64,000 nt of DNA from Streptomyces paradoxus (GTDB taxonomy: Bacteria > Actinomycetota > Actinomycetes > Streptomycetales > Streptomycetaceae). The notes below the pieces were generated by a model, which saw only the letters and a program-made list of their open reading frames with translations, was not told where the DNA came from and did not search any database. The DNA lies in NCBI RefSeq assembly GCF_014202475.1, contig NZ_JACHGV010000009.1, positions 62,001 through 126,000 on the forward strand. Direction: 5' to 3'. Below, in pieces: positions 1 through 8,291 of this stretch (its first letter is position 1; the number at the start of each line of letters is the position of its first letter). A program made the position numbers and the translations under genes.

Positions 1-650
1 AGGAGTCCGATCGTCAGCAGCACGCCGAGGCAGAAGACGAGCATCGGCCAGCCGGCGAGGGTGCCGGTGCCGCCCAGCTGAACGGGCACGGTGGTGTTCG
101 CGGCGTCCGGAATGCGGCTGACGAAGCCGGCGTCGACGAAGCCGATGAAGGCGATGAACAGGCCGATGCCGACGCTGATCGCCTGCTTGAGCGGCTGGGG
201 TATCGCGTGCATGACGGCCTCGCGCAGCCCGGTCACCACCAGCACGCAGATCAGCAGGCCTTCGAGGACGACCAGGCCCATCGCGTCGTCCCAGCTCATC
301 AGCGGGGCGATCTGGAAGGCGACCACGGCGTTCAGGCCGAGTCCGGCGGCCAGCGCGAGGGGCAGGTTGCCGCCCACGCCCATGATGATCGTCATGACGG
401 CGGCCACCAGGGCGGTGGCGGTGGTGAGCTGGACGGCGTCCAGCTGGTGCCCGAACTTGTCCTTCGCGCTGCCCAGGATGATGGGATTCAGGACAAGGAT
501 GTAGGCCATCGTGAAGAACGTGGCGAAGCCGCCGCGGATCTCCCGGCCGAAGGTGGAGCCACGCTCGGAGATCTTGAAGAACCGGTCGACGCTGTTCGCC
601 GCTGGTGGCGCGACGTCGGGCCGGTCGGCCACCTTCTGCGATTCGGACAT
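1..650 (-). CDS. NCS2/AzgA-type purine permease, N-terminal part
   Basis: The 5' end of a gene that runs off the left edge; about 216 residues are visible. The start is ATG at 650. The product is a polytopic membrane protein with the early NCS2 segment FFTMAYILVLNPIIL, then a glycine-rich helix pair (MGVGGNLPLALAAGLGLNA), which is typical of the AzgA branch (adenine, guanine or hypoxanthine uptake by proton symport). The exact purine cannot be read from this half. No second gene is coupled to it, and the next gene is divergent. Family confidence is high; substrate is inferred only. Confidence 0.85.
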   Translation of the reverse strand, partial: MSESQKVADRPDVAPPAANSVDRFFKISERGSTFGREIRGGFATFFTMAYILVLNPIILGSAKDKFGHQLDAVQLTTATALVAAVMTIIMGVGGNLPLALAAGLGLNAVVAFQIAPLMSWDDAMGLVVLEGLLICVLVVTGLREAVMHAIPQPLKQAISVGIGLFIAFIGFVDAGFVSRIPDAANTTVPVQLGGTGTLAGWPMLVFCLGVLLTIGL

Positions 651-923
651 GGCGCGTGCTCCTTGATGCCTGGGTGATCGGTGTGCGGGTGCTGGCTGGA
701 TTTTCGTCGCGTTGAACCACGTTCAGGTTTTCTTCGTGTTACGAAATCGAAGTCCGGCCTGTCATACGCCGTTCGAAGCTCCGTACGAACCATCCGACGA
801 TCGCTGCTACGCTTCCCGATCTCGTCCGGGCCTCCCCCGGATGATCACATGTCATCTACATGACAGCCACACAGGGGCGCCCCGGCCGGGAGCGCCCGTA
901 GCCGCTGCGAGGAGAGGTCGCCC
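651..923. other. Divergent intergenic region with an inverted repeat at 850-865
   Basis: This stretch separates the purine permease (minus) from the ECF sigma gene (plus), so it should hold both promoters. I see a perfect inverted repeat TGTCAT-CTAC-ATGACA at 850-865, 58 bases before the sigma start, and a GGAGAGG ribosome binding site just before 924. A GAACC followed about 16 bases later by CTACGC (around 790-815) faintly resembles an ECF-type promoter, but I cannot support it further. No small gene or RNA is evident. Confidence 0.4.
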
Positions 924-1523
924 GTGGGCACAGTCGTCGACGACGCCGCCTCCGTGGAGTTCCACGCCTTCTTCGAGCGCCACTACGCCGAACTGTCGCG
1001 CCTGGCCTACCTGCTGACGGGTGAGTCGGACACCGCCGACGACCTGGCGGCGGACGCGTTGCTGGCGCTGTGGCACCGCTGGGACCGGGTGCGCGCGGCC
1101 GACCATCCGGCCGCGTACGCGCGCGGCGTGGTCGCCAACCTGGCCCGCACCCGCATCCGCAGCGCGGTGCGCGAGCGGCGGCGCATCGCCCTGTTCTGGT
1201 CGCAGCGCGAGGAGAACACCGAGAACCCGGACATCGCGGGCGTGGTCGACGTGCAGGAGGCGTTGCGCCGGCTGCCGTTCCGCAAGCGGGCCTGTGTGGT
1301 GCTGCGGCACGCGTTCGACCTGTCGGAGAAGGACACCGCGCTGGCGCTCGGTGTGTCGGTGGGTACGGTGAAGAGCCAGACCTCGAAGGGAATGGCCGAA
1401 CTCCAGCGGTTGCTGGGGACGCGGGGTGTGCCGCAGCGGATGCACGCGGCGCTGGGTGCTCCGCGCTGCTCGCCCGCCGTGGAGGGCGTGCGCACCGGTG
1501 AGGGCGGAGGGAGGGACCGATGA
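924..1523 (+). CDS. ECF RNA polymerase sigma factor (SigE-like family)
   Basis: A 199-residue sigma factor. Region 2 lies at about residues 15-55 (HYAELSRLAYLLTGE, then the DDLAADALLALW helix). Region 4 lies at about 115-165 (RLPFRKRACVVLRHAFDLSE and the helix-turn-helix segment GVSVGTVKSQTSKG). The start is GTG at 924 with GGAGAGG a few bases upstream. The stop overlaps the ATG of the next gene (ATGA), so sigma factor and membrane partner are translationally coupled, as is usual for ECF sigma/anti-sigma pairs. A PL3 pectate lyase follows 82 bases after that partner, so the regulon may include cell-wall or pectin functions; this is inference. Confidence 0.9.
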   Translation: MGTVVDDAASVEFHAFFERHYAELSRLAYLLTGESDTADDLAADALLALWHRWDRVRAADHPAAYARGVVANLARTRIRSAVRERRRIALFWSQREENTENPDIAGVVDVQEALRRLPFRKRACVVLRHAFDLSEKDTALALGVSVGTVKSQTSKGMAELQRLLGTRGVPQRMHAALGAPRCSPAVEGVRTGEGGGRDR

Positions 1524-2374
1524 GCATGCGGCGGGACGTGCATGAGGAGGTGCGCGCCCGGCTTCACGAGGCGGCCGGAGCGCACGAGCCCGACCGGGAG
1601 CGCATGCTGGCCCGGGTCGAGCGCGGCATGGCCGGTCCGGCCGGTTCCGGCCACCGGGCGACGCGTCCGCCGGTGTTCGGCTGGATGCGGGTGGCCGGTG
1701 CGACGGCCGCGGTCGCCGGCGTCCTGGCGGTGGGCGGATACGCGGTGGCGTCGGCGGTGAAGGACGAAACCGCCCCGCGGCAACAGGAAGTGGCCACGTC
1801 GGCGACTCCCACGCCGTCCCCCGAGGCGACGAGCCGGGCGCCCGCACCTCCGGCTCCGGTGGAGCCGTCGCCGAGCCGGTCGCCCGAGCGCCGCGAGTCG
1901 AGCCCGCCGCCGTCGGGAACGCCGAGCGCCCCAGCCGCCGAGCGGCCGTCCGCCGCCGCCGCCACCGAGGACGGCCCGCTGTGGTCGGACGGTTCGGTCG
2001 ACCCGCACAGCAACGAATTCTGGGCGCAGAGCAACATCACCCTCAAGACCCGCGAGCAACTGACCGCGCTGACCGTGCGGTTGAGGGTGGCCCAGACCGG
2101 CGGGGTCTCCGACGCGGGCGCCTGGCGCTCCCTGCCCGAGACGGACTTCACCCTCGCGGTGGCCGAGCGGGACGGCTTTCTCGAATACACCTGGACCCTC
2201 AAGGAGGGCCGTACGGTCCCGGTGGGCGAGTGGGTGTTCGCCGGCCAGTTCGACCATGCCCGCGGCGGCCGCGACGCGAGCGGGGACCGCTACTCGGTGA
2301 CGGCCGCCGCCTCGCGGCAGCTGTCGGTGGGCGGTTCCTTCGCCGCTGCGGACGACGGCGACGGCGGCCCGTGA
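1520..2374 (+). CDS. Membrane-anchored probable anti-sigma partner of the ECF factor
   Basis: A 284-residue protein coupled to the sigma gene by an ATGA overlap. The N-terminal ~45 residues are charged and cytoplasmic (MSMRRDVHEEVRARLHEAAG). One transmembrane helix follows at about 55-75 (VAGATAAVAGVLAVGGYAVA), then a long Pro/Ser/Thr-rich linker to about residue 150, and a folded C-terminal region with no motif I recognise. This is the usual layout of actinobacterial membrane anti-sigma factors, but the zinc-binding ZAS motif (HxxxCxxC) is absent, so the anti-sigma role comes from position only. The C-terminal domain is presumably extracytoplasmic. Confidence 0.6.
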   Translation: MSMRRDVHEEVRARLHEAAGAHEPDRERMLARVERGMAGPAGSGHRATRPPVFGWMRVAGATAAVAGVLAVGGYAVASAVKDETAPRQQEVATSATPTPSPEATSRAPAPPAPVEPSPSRSPERRESSPPPSGTPSAPAAERPSAAAATEDGPLWSDGSVDPHSNEFWAQSNITLKTREQLTALTVRLRVAQTGGVSDAGAWRSLPETDFTLAVAERDGFLEYTWTLKEGRTVPVGEWVFAGQFDHARGGRDASGDRYSVTAAASRQLSVGGSFAAADDGDGGP

Positions 2375-2456
2375 GAAATTCCTGGAGACACGGCAACCCT
2401 TTCTTCACCGGTGACGACCACCAGGCGCAAGAGTCACCCATCTGAGGAATCGGTAC

Positions 2457-3290
2457 ATGACTGCACCAGCAGAACAGCGCGTCCGCCACCGCCGCAGCGT
2501 CACCAAGCGGCGGACGGTGATCGCCGCGGTGTCCGCGTTCGGCATCACGGGAGCGGCGATCGTCACCACGTCGATGCTGTCGACGGCGGGCGCCGCGTCC
2601 TCCTGGCCCACGGACAAGGGCAAGACGCCCGTGTCGAAGACCATCCCGGTCTCCGGTGAGCGCGACGGCGGGATGAAGATGTTCTACGGCACCGGCCCGC
2701 TCGGCCAGGACAACCAGGACGAGGGCCAGGACCCGATCTTCGAACTGGCCGACGGCGCGGTCCTGAAGAACGTCATCATCGGCACCCCCGCGGCGGACGG
2801 CGTGCACTGCAAGGGCACGTGCACGTTGCAGAACGTGTGGTGGCTGGACGTCGGCGAGGACGCGGCCAGCTTCAAGGGCAAGTCGTCGTCCGCGGTGTAC
2901 AAGGTGATCGGCGGCGGCGCGAAGAACGCCGACGACAAGGTGCTGCAGTTCAACGGCGCGGGCACCCTGAACGTGTCGGGCTTCCAGGTTCAGAACGCCG
3001 GCAAGCTGGTCCGCTCCTGCGGCAACTGCAAGACCCAGTACAAGCGCACGATCGTGCTCAGCGACATCGACGTGACCGCGCCGATGAACTCGATCGTCGG
3101 GTTGAACGCCAACTACGGCGACACGGCGACGCTGTCGAGGATCCGCATCCACGGCGACAGCAAGAAGAAGATCAAAACGTGCGTGCGCTTCGAGGGCAAC
3201 AACACGGGCAAGGAGCCCAAGGAGCTGACGCCGCCCGGTCCGGACGGCAAGAGCTGCAAGTTCAAGGCCTCTGACATCAGCTACCAGTAG
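2457..3290 (+). CDS. Secreted pectate lyase, polysaccharide lyase family 3
   Basis: A 277-residue protein. A long signal peptide (cationic N-terminus RHRRSVTKRRTV, hydrophobic core, TAGAAS cleavage region near 45) precedes a small PL3 parallel-beta-helix domain. Recognisable elements are DGAVLKNVIIG, the Cys-containing GVHCKGTCTLQNVWW, the calcium-site segment VGEDAASFKG, and FQVQNAGKLVRSCGNC. Cys pairs (CKGTC, CGNC) match this family. It would cleave polygalacturonate by calcium-dependent beta-elimination outside the cell. The start is ATG at 2457 after a GAGGA ribosome site. It lies 82 bases downstream of the sigma/anti-sigma pair and may be co-transcribed. Length and motifs fit PL3 closely. 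Confidence 0.9.
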   Translation: MTAPAEQRVRHRRSVTKRRTVIAAVSAFGITGAAIVTTSMLSTAGAASSWPTDKGKTPVSKTIPVSGERDGGMKMFYGTGPLGQDNQDEGQDPIFELADGAVLKNVIIGTPAADGVHCKGTCTLQNVWWLDVGEDAASFKGKSSSAVYKVIGGGAKNADDKVLQFNGAGTLNVSGFQVQNAGKLVRSCGNCKTQYKRTIVLSDIDVTAPMNSIVGLNANYGDTATLSRIRIHGDSKKKIKTCVRFEGNNTGKEPKELTPPGPDGKSCKFKASDISYQ

Positions 3291-3307
3291 GCGCTGCCCC
3301 CTGTGAC

Positions 3308-3344
3308 TCCGGTTGGCCCTGGTCCCCCCTTGGGCCCAACCGGA
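3308..3344. terminator. Stem-loop after the PL3 lyase gene
   Basis: An inverted repeat TCCGGTTGG (3308-3316) / CCAACCGGA (3336-3344) starts 18 bases beyond the PL3 stop. There is no U run, as is usual for GC-rich actinomycete terminators. Confidence 0.65.
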
Positions 3345-3453
3345 ACGCCGGGTGTCCGGCCCCCCAGTCGGACGTCCCGGCACCTCGGCCCTCCGGAGCC
3401 CCCCTCCGGACGGCCGGACGGTACCGGTCTAGCCCCCCTCGGCCGGCCGGCAG

Positions 3454-3487
3454 GACGCCCCCGTCGCTTCGCACCGACGGGGGCGTC
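3454..3487. terminator. Strong 13-bp hairpin between convergent lyase genes
   Basis: Arms GACGCCCCCGTCG (3454-3466) and CGACGGGGGCGTC (3475-3487) pair perfectly around an 8-base loop. It sits 21 bases past the end of the minus-strand PL9-like gene and probably ends that transcript. With the hairpin at 3308 it isolates two convergent lyase genes. Confidence 0.75.
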
Positions 3488-3508
3488 GCCGTAGGGGCGG
3501 GAGCGGGC

Positions 3509-4663
3509 TCAGTCCATCGTCGAGCCGATGGTCGTGGAGCCGGTCGTCAGGAACGTCGTCCTGGGCAGGGATCCGTCCGCCCGGCGGGCTCCGTACGCGC
3601 CGGCCGCGTCCGTGGACCGGAAGGACGGGGTGGTGATGCCGCTGTCCCAGGTGTTGCCGGCGGAGGCCGCCGAGGGGCCGAGCTTCGCCGCTCCGCCTTT
3701 GTCGCCGGCGGCGAGGTTCCCGCCGAGGCGGGCGGTGCCGGTGGCGAAGGAGAAGCCCCTCCCGGCGTTGGCGTAGGCGGTGTTGCGGTTCAGGGCGACG
3801 GCGCCGGTGTTGGAGTTCTCGGTGAAGCCGTGCCGCGTGTTGCCCCAGGCCGCGTTGCCGGTGACGACGTGGGCGACGGACGCGCCCCCGCCGCCCAGCT
3901 CGAAGCCGTTGCCGTTGCCGTCGAAGGCCGTGTCCTTCCAGCGGTTCCCGCCGTTGCCGAAGGCCCAGGAGTGCTCGATGGTCACCGGCGAGGAGAACTG
4001 CCACAGGTCGAGGCCGTCGTCGGCGTTGCCGTACAGCCGGGCTCCGGTGATCCTGTTCCCGGTTCCCGAACCGAACTTGACCGCGATGCCGTCGGCGTTG
4101 CGTCCGTGGCCGGCCGGGTCGTGGTTGCCGTGGCTGTCCAGGTTCTGCACGAGGTTGCCGGTGGTGCCGTCGCCGCGCAGGGTGAAGCCGGAGTCGCCGT
4201 TGTCCGCGGTGACCAGGTTCCTGAAGACCCCGCCGACCGAGGACGTGGCGACGAATCCCTGGGCCGGGGAGTTGACGAAGGCCAGGTCCTGGACGGTCCA
4301 GTGGTCACCGGCGATCGCGGCCAGCCAGGAGCCCGGGGGCAGTCGGGACCCGTCGATCCGCACCTTCTCCCCGCCGTACGCCCGCAGGGTGATGGGCGCG
4401 GAAGCGGTGCCGTTCGCGCTGGACTTCAGGGTGGCGGACGGGTGGTAGGTGCCGCCGCGGACCTGGATCACGGTGCCGGCCGTGGCGTTCCGCACGGCCT
4501 CTTCGAGCTGGGCAGCGGTGGAGACGGTGACCGTAGTCGAGGCGGCCCGTGCGCCGCCGGTCGTCAGACCCAGGTAGACGCCGCCGGCCCCGGCGGCACA
4601 GGCCACGGCCGCGGCGATGGAGAGCGTACGGGTGCTGCGGTGGCGTCCGGTGCTCGGCGGCAC
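3509..4663 (-). CDS. Secreted PL9-like pectate lyase (right-handed beta-helix)
   Basis: A 384-residue exported protein. An open frame extends to 4738, but the better start is GTG at 4663, with AGGAAAGGA spaced correctly upstream and a signal peptide right after it (TLSIAAAVACAAGAGGVYLG). The mature protein carries YHPSATL and TLRAYGGEKVRIDGS near the N-terminus, then beta-helix coils with DGIAVKFGSGTGNRI and NADDGLDLWQFSSPV. The last is the PL9 calcium and catalytic region (N-DDG-DLW). The predicted activity is cleavage of polygalacturonate or oligogalacturonides. It is divergent from the GH43 gene and shares a 250-base promoter region that contains a perfect palindrome. Confidence 0.85.
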   Translation of the reverse strand: MPPSTGRHRSTRTLSIAAAVACAAGAGGVYLGLTTGGARAASTTVTVSTAAQLEEAVRNATAGTVIQVRGGTYHPSATLKSSANGTASAPITLRAYGGEKVRIDGSRLPPGSWLAAIAGDHWTVQDLAFVNSPAQGFVATSSVGGVFRNLVTADNGDSGFTLRGDGTTGNLVQNLDSHGNHDPAGHGRNADGIAVKFGSGTGNRITGARLYGNADDGLDLWQFSSPVTIEHSWAFGNGGNRWKDTAFDGNGNGFELGGGGASVAHVVTGNAAWGNTRHGFTENSNTGAVALNRNTAYANAGRGFSFATGTARLGGNLAAGDKGGAAKLGPSAASAGNTWDSGITTPSFRSTDAAGAYGARRADGSLPRTTFLTTGSTTIGSTMD

Positions 4664-4795
4664 GGAGCGTTCCTTTCCTGGGGGGCCGGGGACGGAAAAC
4701 GGTTCGGGGGGGCCCGCTCCCACCCGTTTCCCGTCCACCAGTCGCCGCCGCGCCGGAAAGGGTTGCCGCCGTCACGTGCACCGGGGGCGCCGACG

Positions 4796-4812
4796 TTCCG
4801 AAAGTTTCGGAA
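4796..4812. promoter_or_regulatory. Perfect 17-bp palindrome of the CGAAA-N-TTTCG operator class
   Basis: TTCCGAAAGTTTCGGAA is a perfect palindrome around a central G. It contains CGAAA-N-TTTCG, a motif reported upstream of Streptomyces xylanase and cellulase genes. It lies 118 bases before the GH43 start (4914) and 133 bases from the PL9-like start (4663), so one repressor could control both divergent genes. I found no second copy elsewhere in the window. Confidence 0.7.
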
Positions 4813-4913
4813 ACCACCGGCCGCACGCCGACCCGTTGACGCCCTGCGTCCCTCCGGTGAAACTCCGAGGGCCGCTATCCAACAGAATCCCCCACACTCC
4901 GACAGGAAGTGTC

Positions 4914-7130
4914 ATGCGCCCCCGCATCGCCCGCACCCTCCTGCTGCCTTTCCTGGCCCTGACCGGCCTCCTCCTGACCCTCGTCACGGCACCGCCCAGC
5001 ACCGCAGACCCCGGAGCCCCACCCGTGAAGCACAGCACGTACGCCGGCTATCTCTTCGCCTACTTCACCGGTGAGGGCACCGCCGACGGCGAGCAGATCC
5101 GCTACGCCCTCAGCCGCGGCAACGACCCGCTGCACTGGCGTGAGCTGAACGCCGGGAAACCGGTACTGACCTCCACGATCGGCGAGAAGGGCCTGCGCGA
5201 CCCGTTCGTCATCCGCTCCCCCAAGGGCGACAAGTTCTACCTGATCGCCACCGACCTGCGGATGTACCAGAACTCCAGCGGCAGCTGGGACCAGGTCCAG
5301 CGGCACGGCAGCAAGTCGATCATGGTCTGGGAGTCCACCGACCTGGTCCACTGGACCGACCAGCGTCTGGTGAAGGTCTCCCCGGACAACGCGGGCAACA
5401 CCTGGGCCCCGGAGGCCTACTGGGACGACAAGCTCGGTCGGTACGTCGTCTTCTGGGCGTCGAAGCTGTACGCGGACGACGACCCGGACCACAAGGGCGA
5501 CACGTACAACAAGATGCTGTACGCGACGACGAAGGACTTCCGCACCTTCAGCGAGCCGAAGGTCTGGAACGACCCGGGTTACTCGGTGATCGACTCGACG
5601 GTGGTCAAGTACCAGGACGAGTACTACCGATACACCAAGGACGAGCGGGACCCCGGCTCCTCCAGCCCCTGCTCGAAGTTCATCACCGGGGAGAAGTCCA
5701 CCTCCCTGACCTCGACGAAGTACGAGTTCGTGGCCGACTGCATCGGCAAGGGCGCGATGGACCGCGGTGAGGGCCCGACGGTGTTCAAGTCGAACACCGA
5801 GAAGAAGTGGTACCTGTTCATCGACGAGTACGGCGGCCGCGGCTACCTCCCCTTCGAGACCACCGATCTCGCCTCCGGCAAGTGGACGCCGTCCACGGAC
5901 TACCAGCTTCCGGCGAGCCCCCGGCACGGCACGGTCCTGCCGGTGACGCAGCGGGAGTACGACCGCCTGCTGGCGGCCTACCCAGCCACCCCCACCTCGG
6001 TCGTGGACGCGACGGCGAAGCACCAGAAGGGGTACGCGATCGTCACGGACAGCGCCTCGAAGGTCGTCCTGCCGATGCGGCCCGACGCCGACCTGCGCGG
6101 CCTCGCCCCGAAGCTGTGGGCCGGTGAGGGAGCCGAGCTGAGCCCCAGGTCCGGCACCCGCCGCGACTTCCGCACGCCGCAGAAGTACACGGTCACGGCG
6201 GCCGACGGCACCAAGCGCACCTGGACGGTCGAGGCGGTCCGGACCCGCAGCCCGCTCCTGCCCGGCCTCAACGCCGATCCGGACGTGCGGTACCTGAACG
6301 GCAGGTACTGGATCTACCCGACGACGGACGGCTTCCCCGGCTGGAGCGGCACCCAGTTCAAGGCGTACTCCTCGAAGGACTTGGTCAACTGGACAGACCA
6401 CGGCGTCATCCTCGACCTCGGGCCGGACGTCACCTGGGCCGACAAGAACGCCTGGGCTCCCGCGATCGCCGAGCGGGACGGCAAGTACTACTTCTACTTC
6501 TGCGCCGAACAGCAGATCGGCGTGGCGGTCGCGGACTCCCCCGCCGGCCCCTTCAGGGACGCGCTCGGCAAGCCCCTGGTCGCCAAGGGCGGTTCGCTGA
6601 AGGGCCAGATGATCGACCCGGCGGTCTTCACGGACGACGACGGCCAGGCCTACCTGTACTGGGGCAACGGCCACGGGTACGTCGTGCCGCTGAACGACGA
6701 CATGGTGTCCTTCGACGCATCGAAGGTGCGGGACATCACCCCGGACAACTTCCGCGAGGGCTCCTTCGTGATCAAGCGGAAGGGCACGTACTACTTCATG
6801 TGGTCGGAGGACGACACCCGCAGCGAGAACTACCACGTGGCGTACGCGACGGGGCCGTCCCCGCTCGGCCCGTGGACCAAGCGCGGGACGATCCTTCAGA
6901 AGCGGCCCGAGTACGGCATCCTCGGCACCGGTCACCACTCGGTGGTGAACACCCCCGGCACCGACGACTGGTACGCCGTGTACCACCGCTTCGCCCTCAA
7001 CGGGCCCGGCCGGCCCGGCGGCGACGGCATGCACCGGGAGACGACCGTCGACCGCATGGAGTTCGCGGCCGACGGCAGCATCAAGCCGGTGGTGCCGACG
7101 CTGGAGGGCATCAAGCCGGTGCGGCGGTAG
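4914..7130 (+). CDS. Secreted enzyme with two GH43 domains
   Basis: A 738-residue protein. The start is ATG at 4914 after GGAAG; the frame is open further upstream, but the signal peptide begins here (RTLLLPFLALTGLLLTLVTA). Two five-bladed propeller modules follow. Module one covers about 45-370, with GLRDPFVI near 95, NTWAPEAYW near 163 and RGEGPTVFK near 283. Module two covers about 445-735, with NADPDVRYL near 451, AWAPAIAERDGKYYFYF near 512, MIDPAVFTDDDG near 564 and REGSFVIKR near 614, so it has the full Asp/Asp/Glu set. GH43 enzymes release arabinose, xylose or galactose, which fits removal of pectin side chains. Exact specificity is unknown. Its stop is 3 bases from the end of the convergent hydrolase gene. 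Confidence 0.88.
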   Translation: MRPRIARTLLLPFLALTGLLLTLVTAPPSTADPGAPPVKHSTYAGYLFAYFTGEGTADGEQIRYALSRGNDPLHWRELNAGKPVLTSTIGEKGLRDPFVIRSPKGDKFYLIATDLRMYQNSSGSWDQVQRHGSKSIMVWESTDLVHWTDQRLVKVSPDNAGNTWAPEAYWDDKLGRYVVFWASKLYADDDPDHKGDTYNKMLYATTKDFRTFSEPKVWNDPGYSVIDSTVVKYQDEYYRYTKDERDPGSSSPCSKFITGEKSTSLTSTKYEFVADCIGKGAMDRGEGPTVFKSNTEKKWYLFIDEYGGRGYLPFETTDLASGKWTPSTDYQLPASPRHGTVLPVTQREYDRLLAAYPATPTSVVDATAKHQKGYAIVTDSASKVVLPMRPDADLRGLAPKLWAGEGAELSPRSGTRRDFRTPQKYTVTAADGTKRTWTVEAVRTRSPLLPGLNADPDVRYLNGRYWIYPTTDGFPGWSGTQFKAYSSKDLVNWTDHGVILDLGPDVTWADKNAWAPAIAERDGKYYFYFCAEQQIGVAVADSPAGPFRDALGKPLVAKGGSLKGQMIDPAVFTDDDGQAYLYWGNGHGYVVPLNDDMVSFDASKVRDITPDNFREGSFVIKRKGTYYFMWSEDDTRSENYHVAYATGPSPLGPWTKRGTILQKRPEYGILGTGHHSVVNTPGTDDWYAVYHRFALNGPGRPGGDGMHRETTVDRMEFAADGSIKPVVPTLEGIKPVRR

Positions 7131-7133
7131 GTC

Positions 7134-8291
7134 TCACAGGACGTCGTCGAGCCAGCTGACGACCTCGTCCTGCATGGGTGCGGTGAAGACGTGGCCGAGC
7201 TCCGGCCACGTCTTCGTCCGTATCCGATCCTCGGCCTGGTGCGAGCGCCAGACGGCACGCAGCTTGCCGTAGGCGACCCGCACGCCCTCGGCCGGGAACA
7301 GTGTGTCGAGTCCGCCGTCGAAGAACAGCATCGGCCTGGGCGCGGCGATGCTCGCCACGTCCGGGATGTCGAGGTGCCGGGCGAGGCCGGGGTGGAGCAT
7401 GCAGTACGCCGACTGCCCGCGCAGGGTGTTGTTGCCGGGCACCATCATCTCCTTCAGGCCGGTCATCCAGCAGACGCTCGCGGCGGCGGCCACGTGGTCG
7501 CTGAGGGCGGCGGTCTGCCAGGCGCGGTAGGCGCCCATGGAGAAGCCGACGGCCGCGACCCGCCGGGCGTCCACCCGGTCCAGCCCCGCCAGGAAGGCGG
7601 CGGCCCGCTGGTCCTCCCTGGCCATGAGCCCGGCGAGCGAGGAGCCGAGGTTGAGGAAGTTCGCGGCCAGCGCCTGCTGCTGCTCGTGGGCGAGGGGCCC
7701 GCGGTCGCCCCATCCGAGGGCGTCCAGGCAGAGCACCACGTAGCCCCGCCGGGCCAGTTCGTCGCCGACGAACCGTCCGCCGAAGTACTTGTCCGCCCAA
7801 GCGCGGGCGGTGGCGAGACGGGTGTCGTCGTACCAGGGCCGGACGAGTTTCTCCTTGCCGATGTCGAACCGGGAGCCGTGGTCGTGCAGGAGCAGCACCG
7901 CGGGGAAGGGCCCGCGGCCGTGCGGGGTGAGCAGGGCGCCGCGGACCCGTTCGTAGCGGGTGAGGGAGACGGTCACCAGCTCGCGGGTGCAGTCCGGTGT
8001 CCAGGACCGGCCGGTGAACTCCGGTGCGTACGGCGTCCCGTCCTGCCGCTCGACGAGGAGGTGCTCCTCGACGGTGGCGCGGGCGGCCCGCCGCCAGGCG
8101 CGGTGGTCCCGGACCGGGGAGCGGCCCCAGGCCAGCGGGAAGGTCAGGGCGTCTTTGAGCGCCGGGTGGAAATCGGGCAGCGGACCGTCCACGACCGCCG
8201 CCCGTGCCCCGCTCACCGCTCCCCCGCCCAGCAGCGCGGCCCCCGCCCCGGCCACGAACGTCCGTCGCCCCAGCGCGTCATGGGCCTCCAT
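7134..8291 (-). CDS. Tat-exported alpha/beta hydrolase (acetylesterase or dienelactone-hydrolase type)
   Basis: A 385-residue protein. The N-terminus carries a Tat motif (GRRTFVAGAGAALLG) and an Ala-rich cleavage zone. The alpha/beta-hydrolase core shows an oxyanion segment FPAVLLLHDHG, the nucleophile elbow VGFSMGAYRAW (Ser near 254), an acid region MLFFDGGLDTLFP and the catalytic His in WPELGHVF. Related proteins are annotated as acetyl xylan esterase or dienelactone-hydrolase-like. As the last gene of the pectin series it may deacylate pectic fragments. The start is ATG at 8291 with a strong GGGGAGG. A frameshifted relic lies directly upstream. The substrate is not established. Confidence 0.8.
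   Translation of the reverse strand: MEAHDALGRRTFVAGAGAALLGGGAVSGARAAVVDGPLPDFHPALKDALTFPLAWGRSPVRDHRAWRRAARATVEEHLLVERQDGTPYAPEFTGRSWTPDCTRELVTVSLTRYERVRGALLTPHGRGPFPAVLLLHDHGSRFDIGKEKLVRPWYDDTRLATARAWADKYFGGRFVGDELARRGYVVLCLDALGWGDRGPLAHEQQQALAANFLNLGSSLAGLMAREDQRAAAFLAGLDRVDARRVAAVGFSMGAYRAWQTAALSDHVAAAASVCWMTGLKEMMVPGNNTLRGQSAYCMLHPGLARHLDIPDVASIAAPRPMLFFDGGLDTLFPAEGVRVAYGKLRAVWRSHQAEDRIRTKTWPELGHVFTAPMQDEVVSWLDDVL

Noticed and set aside
4875..7034. A 719-codon frame opposite the double-GH43 gene, and similar long frames opposite or in other frames of many genes (e.g. 13357-17232, 7191-9851, 9316-11973)
   Set aside because: These have Arg/Pro/Gly/Val-rich shadow composition caused by high third-position GC; in each case another frame gives a known family with proper motifs.
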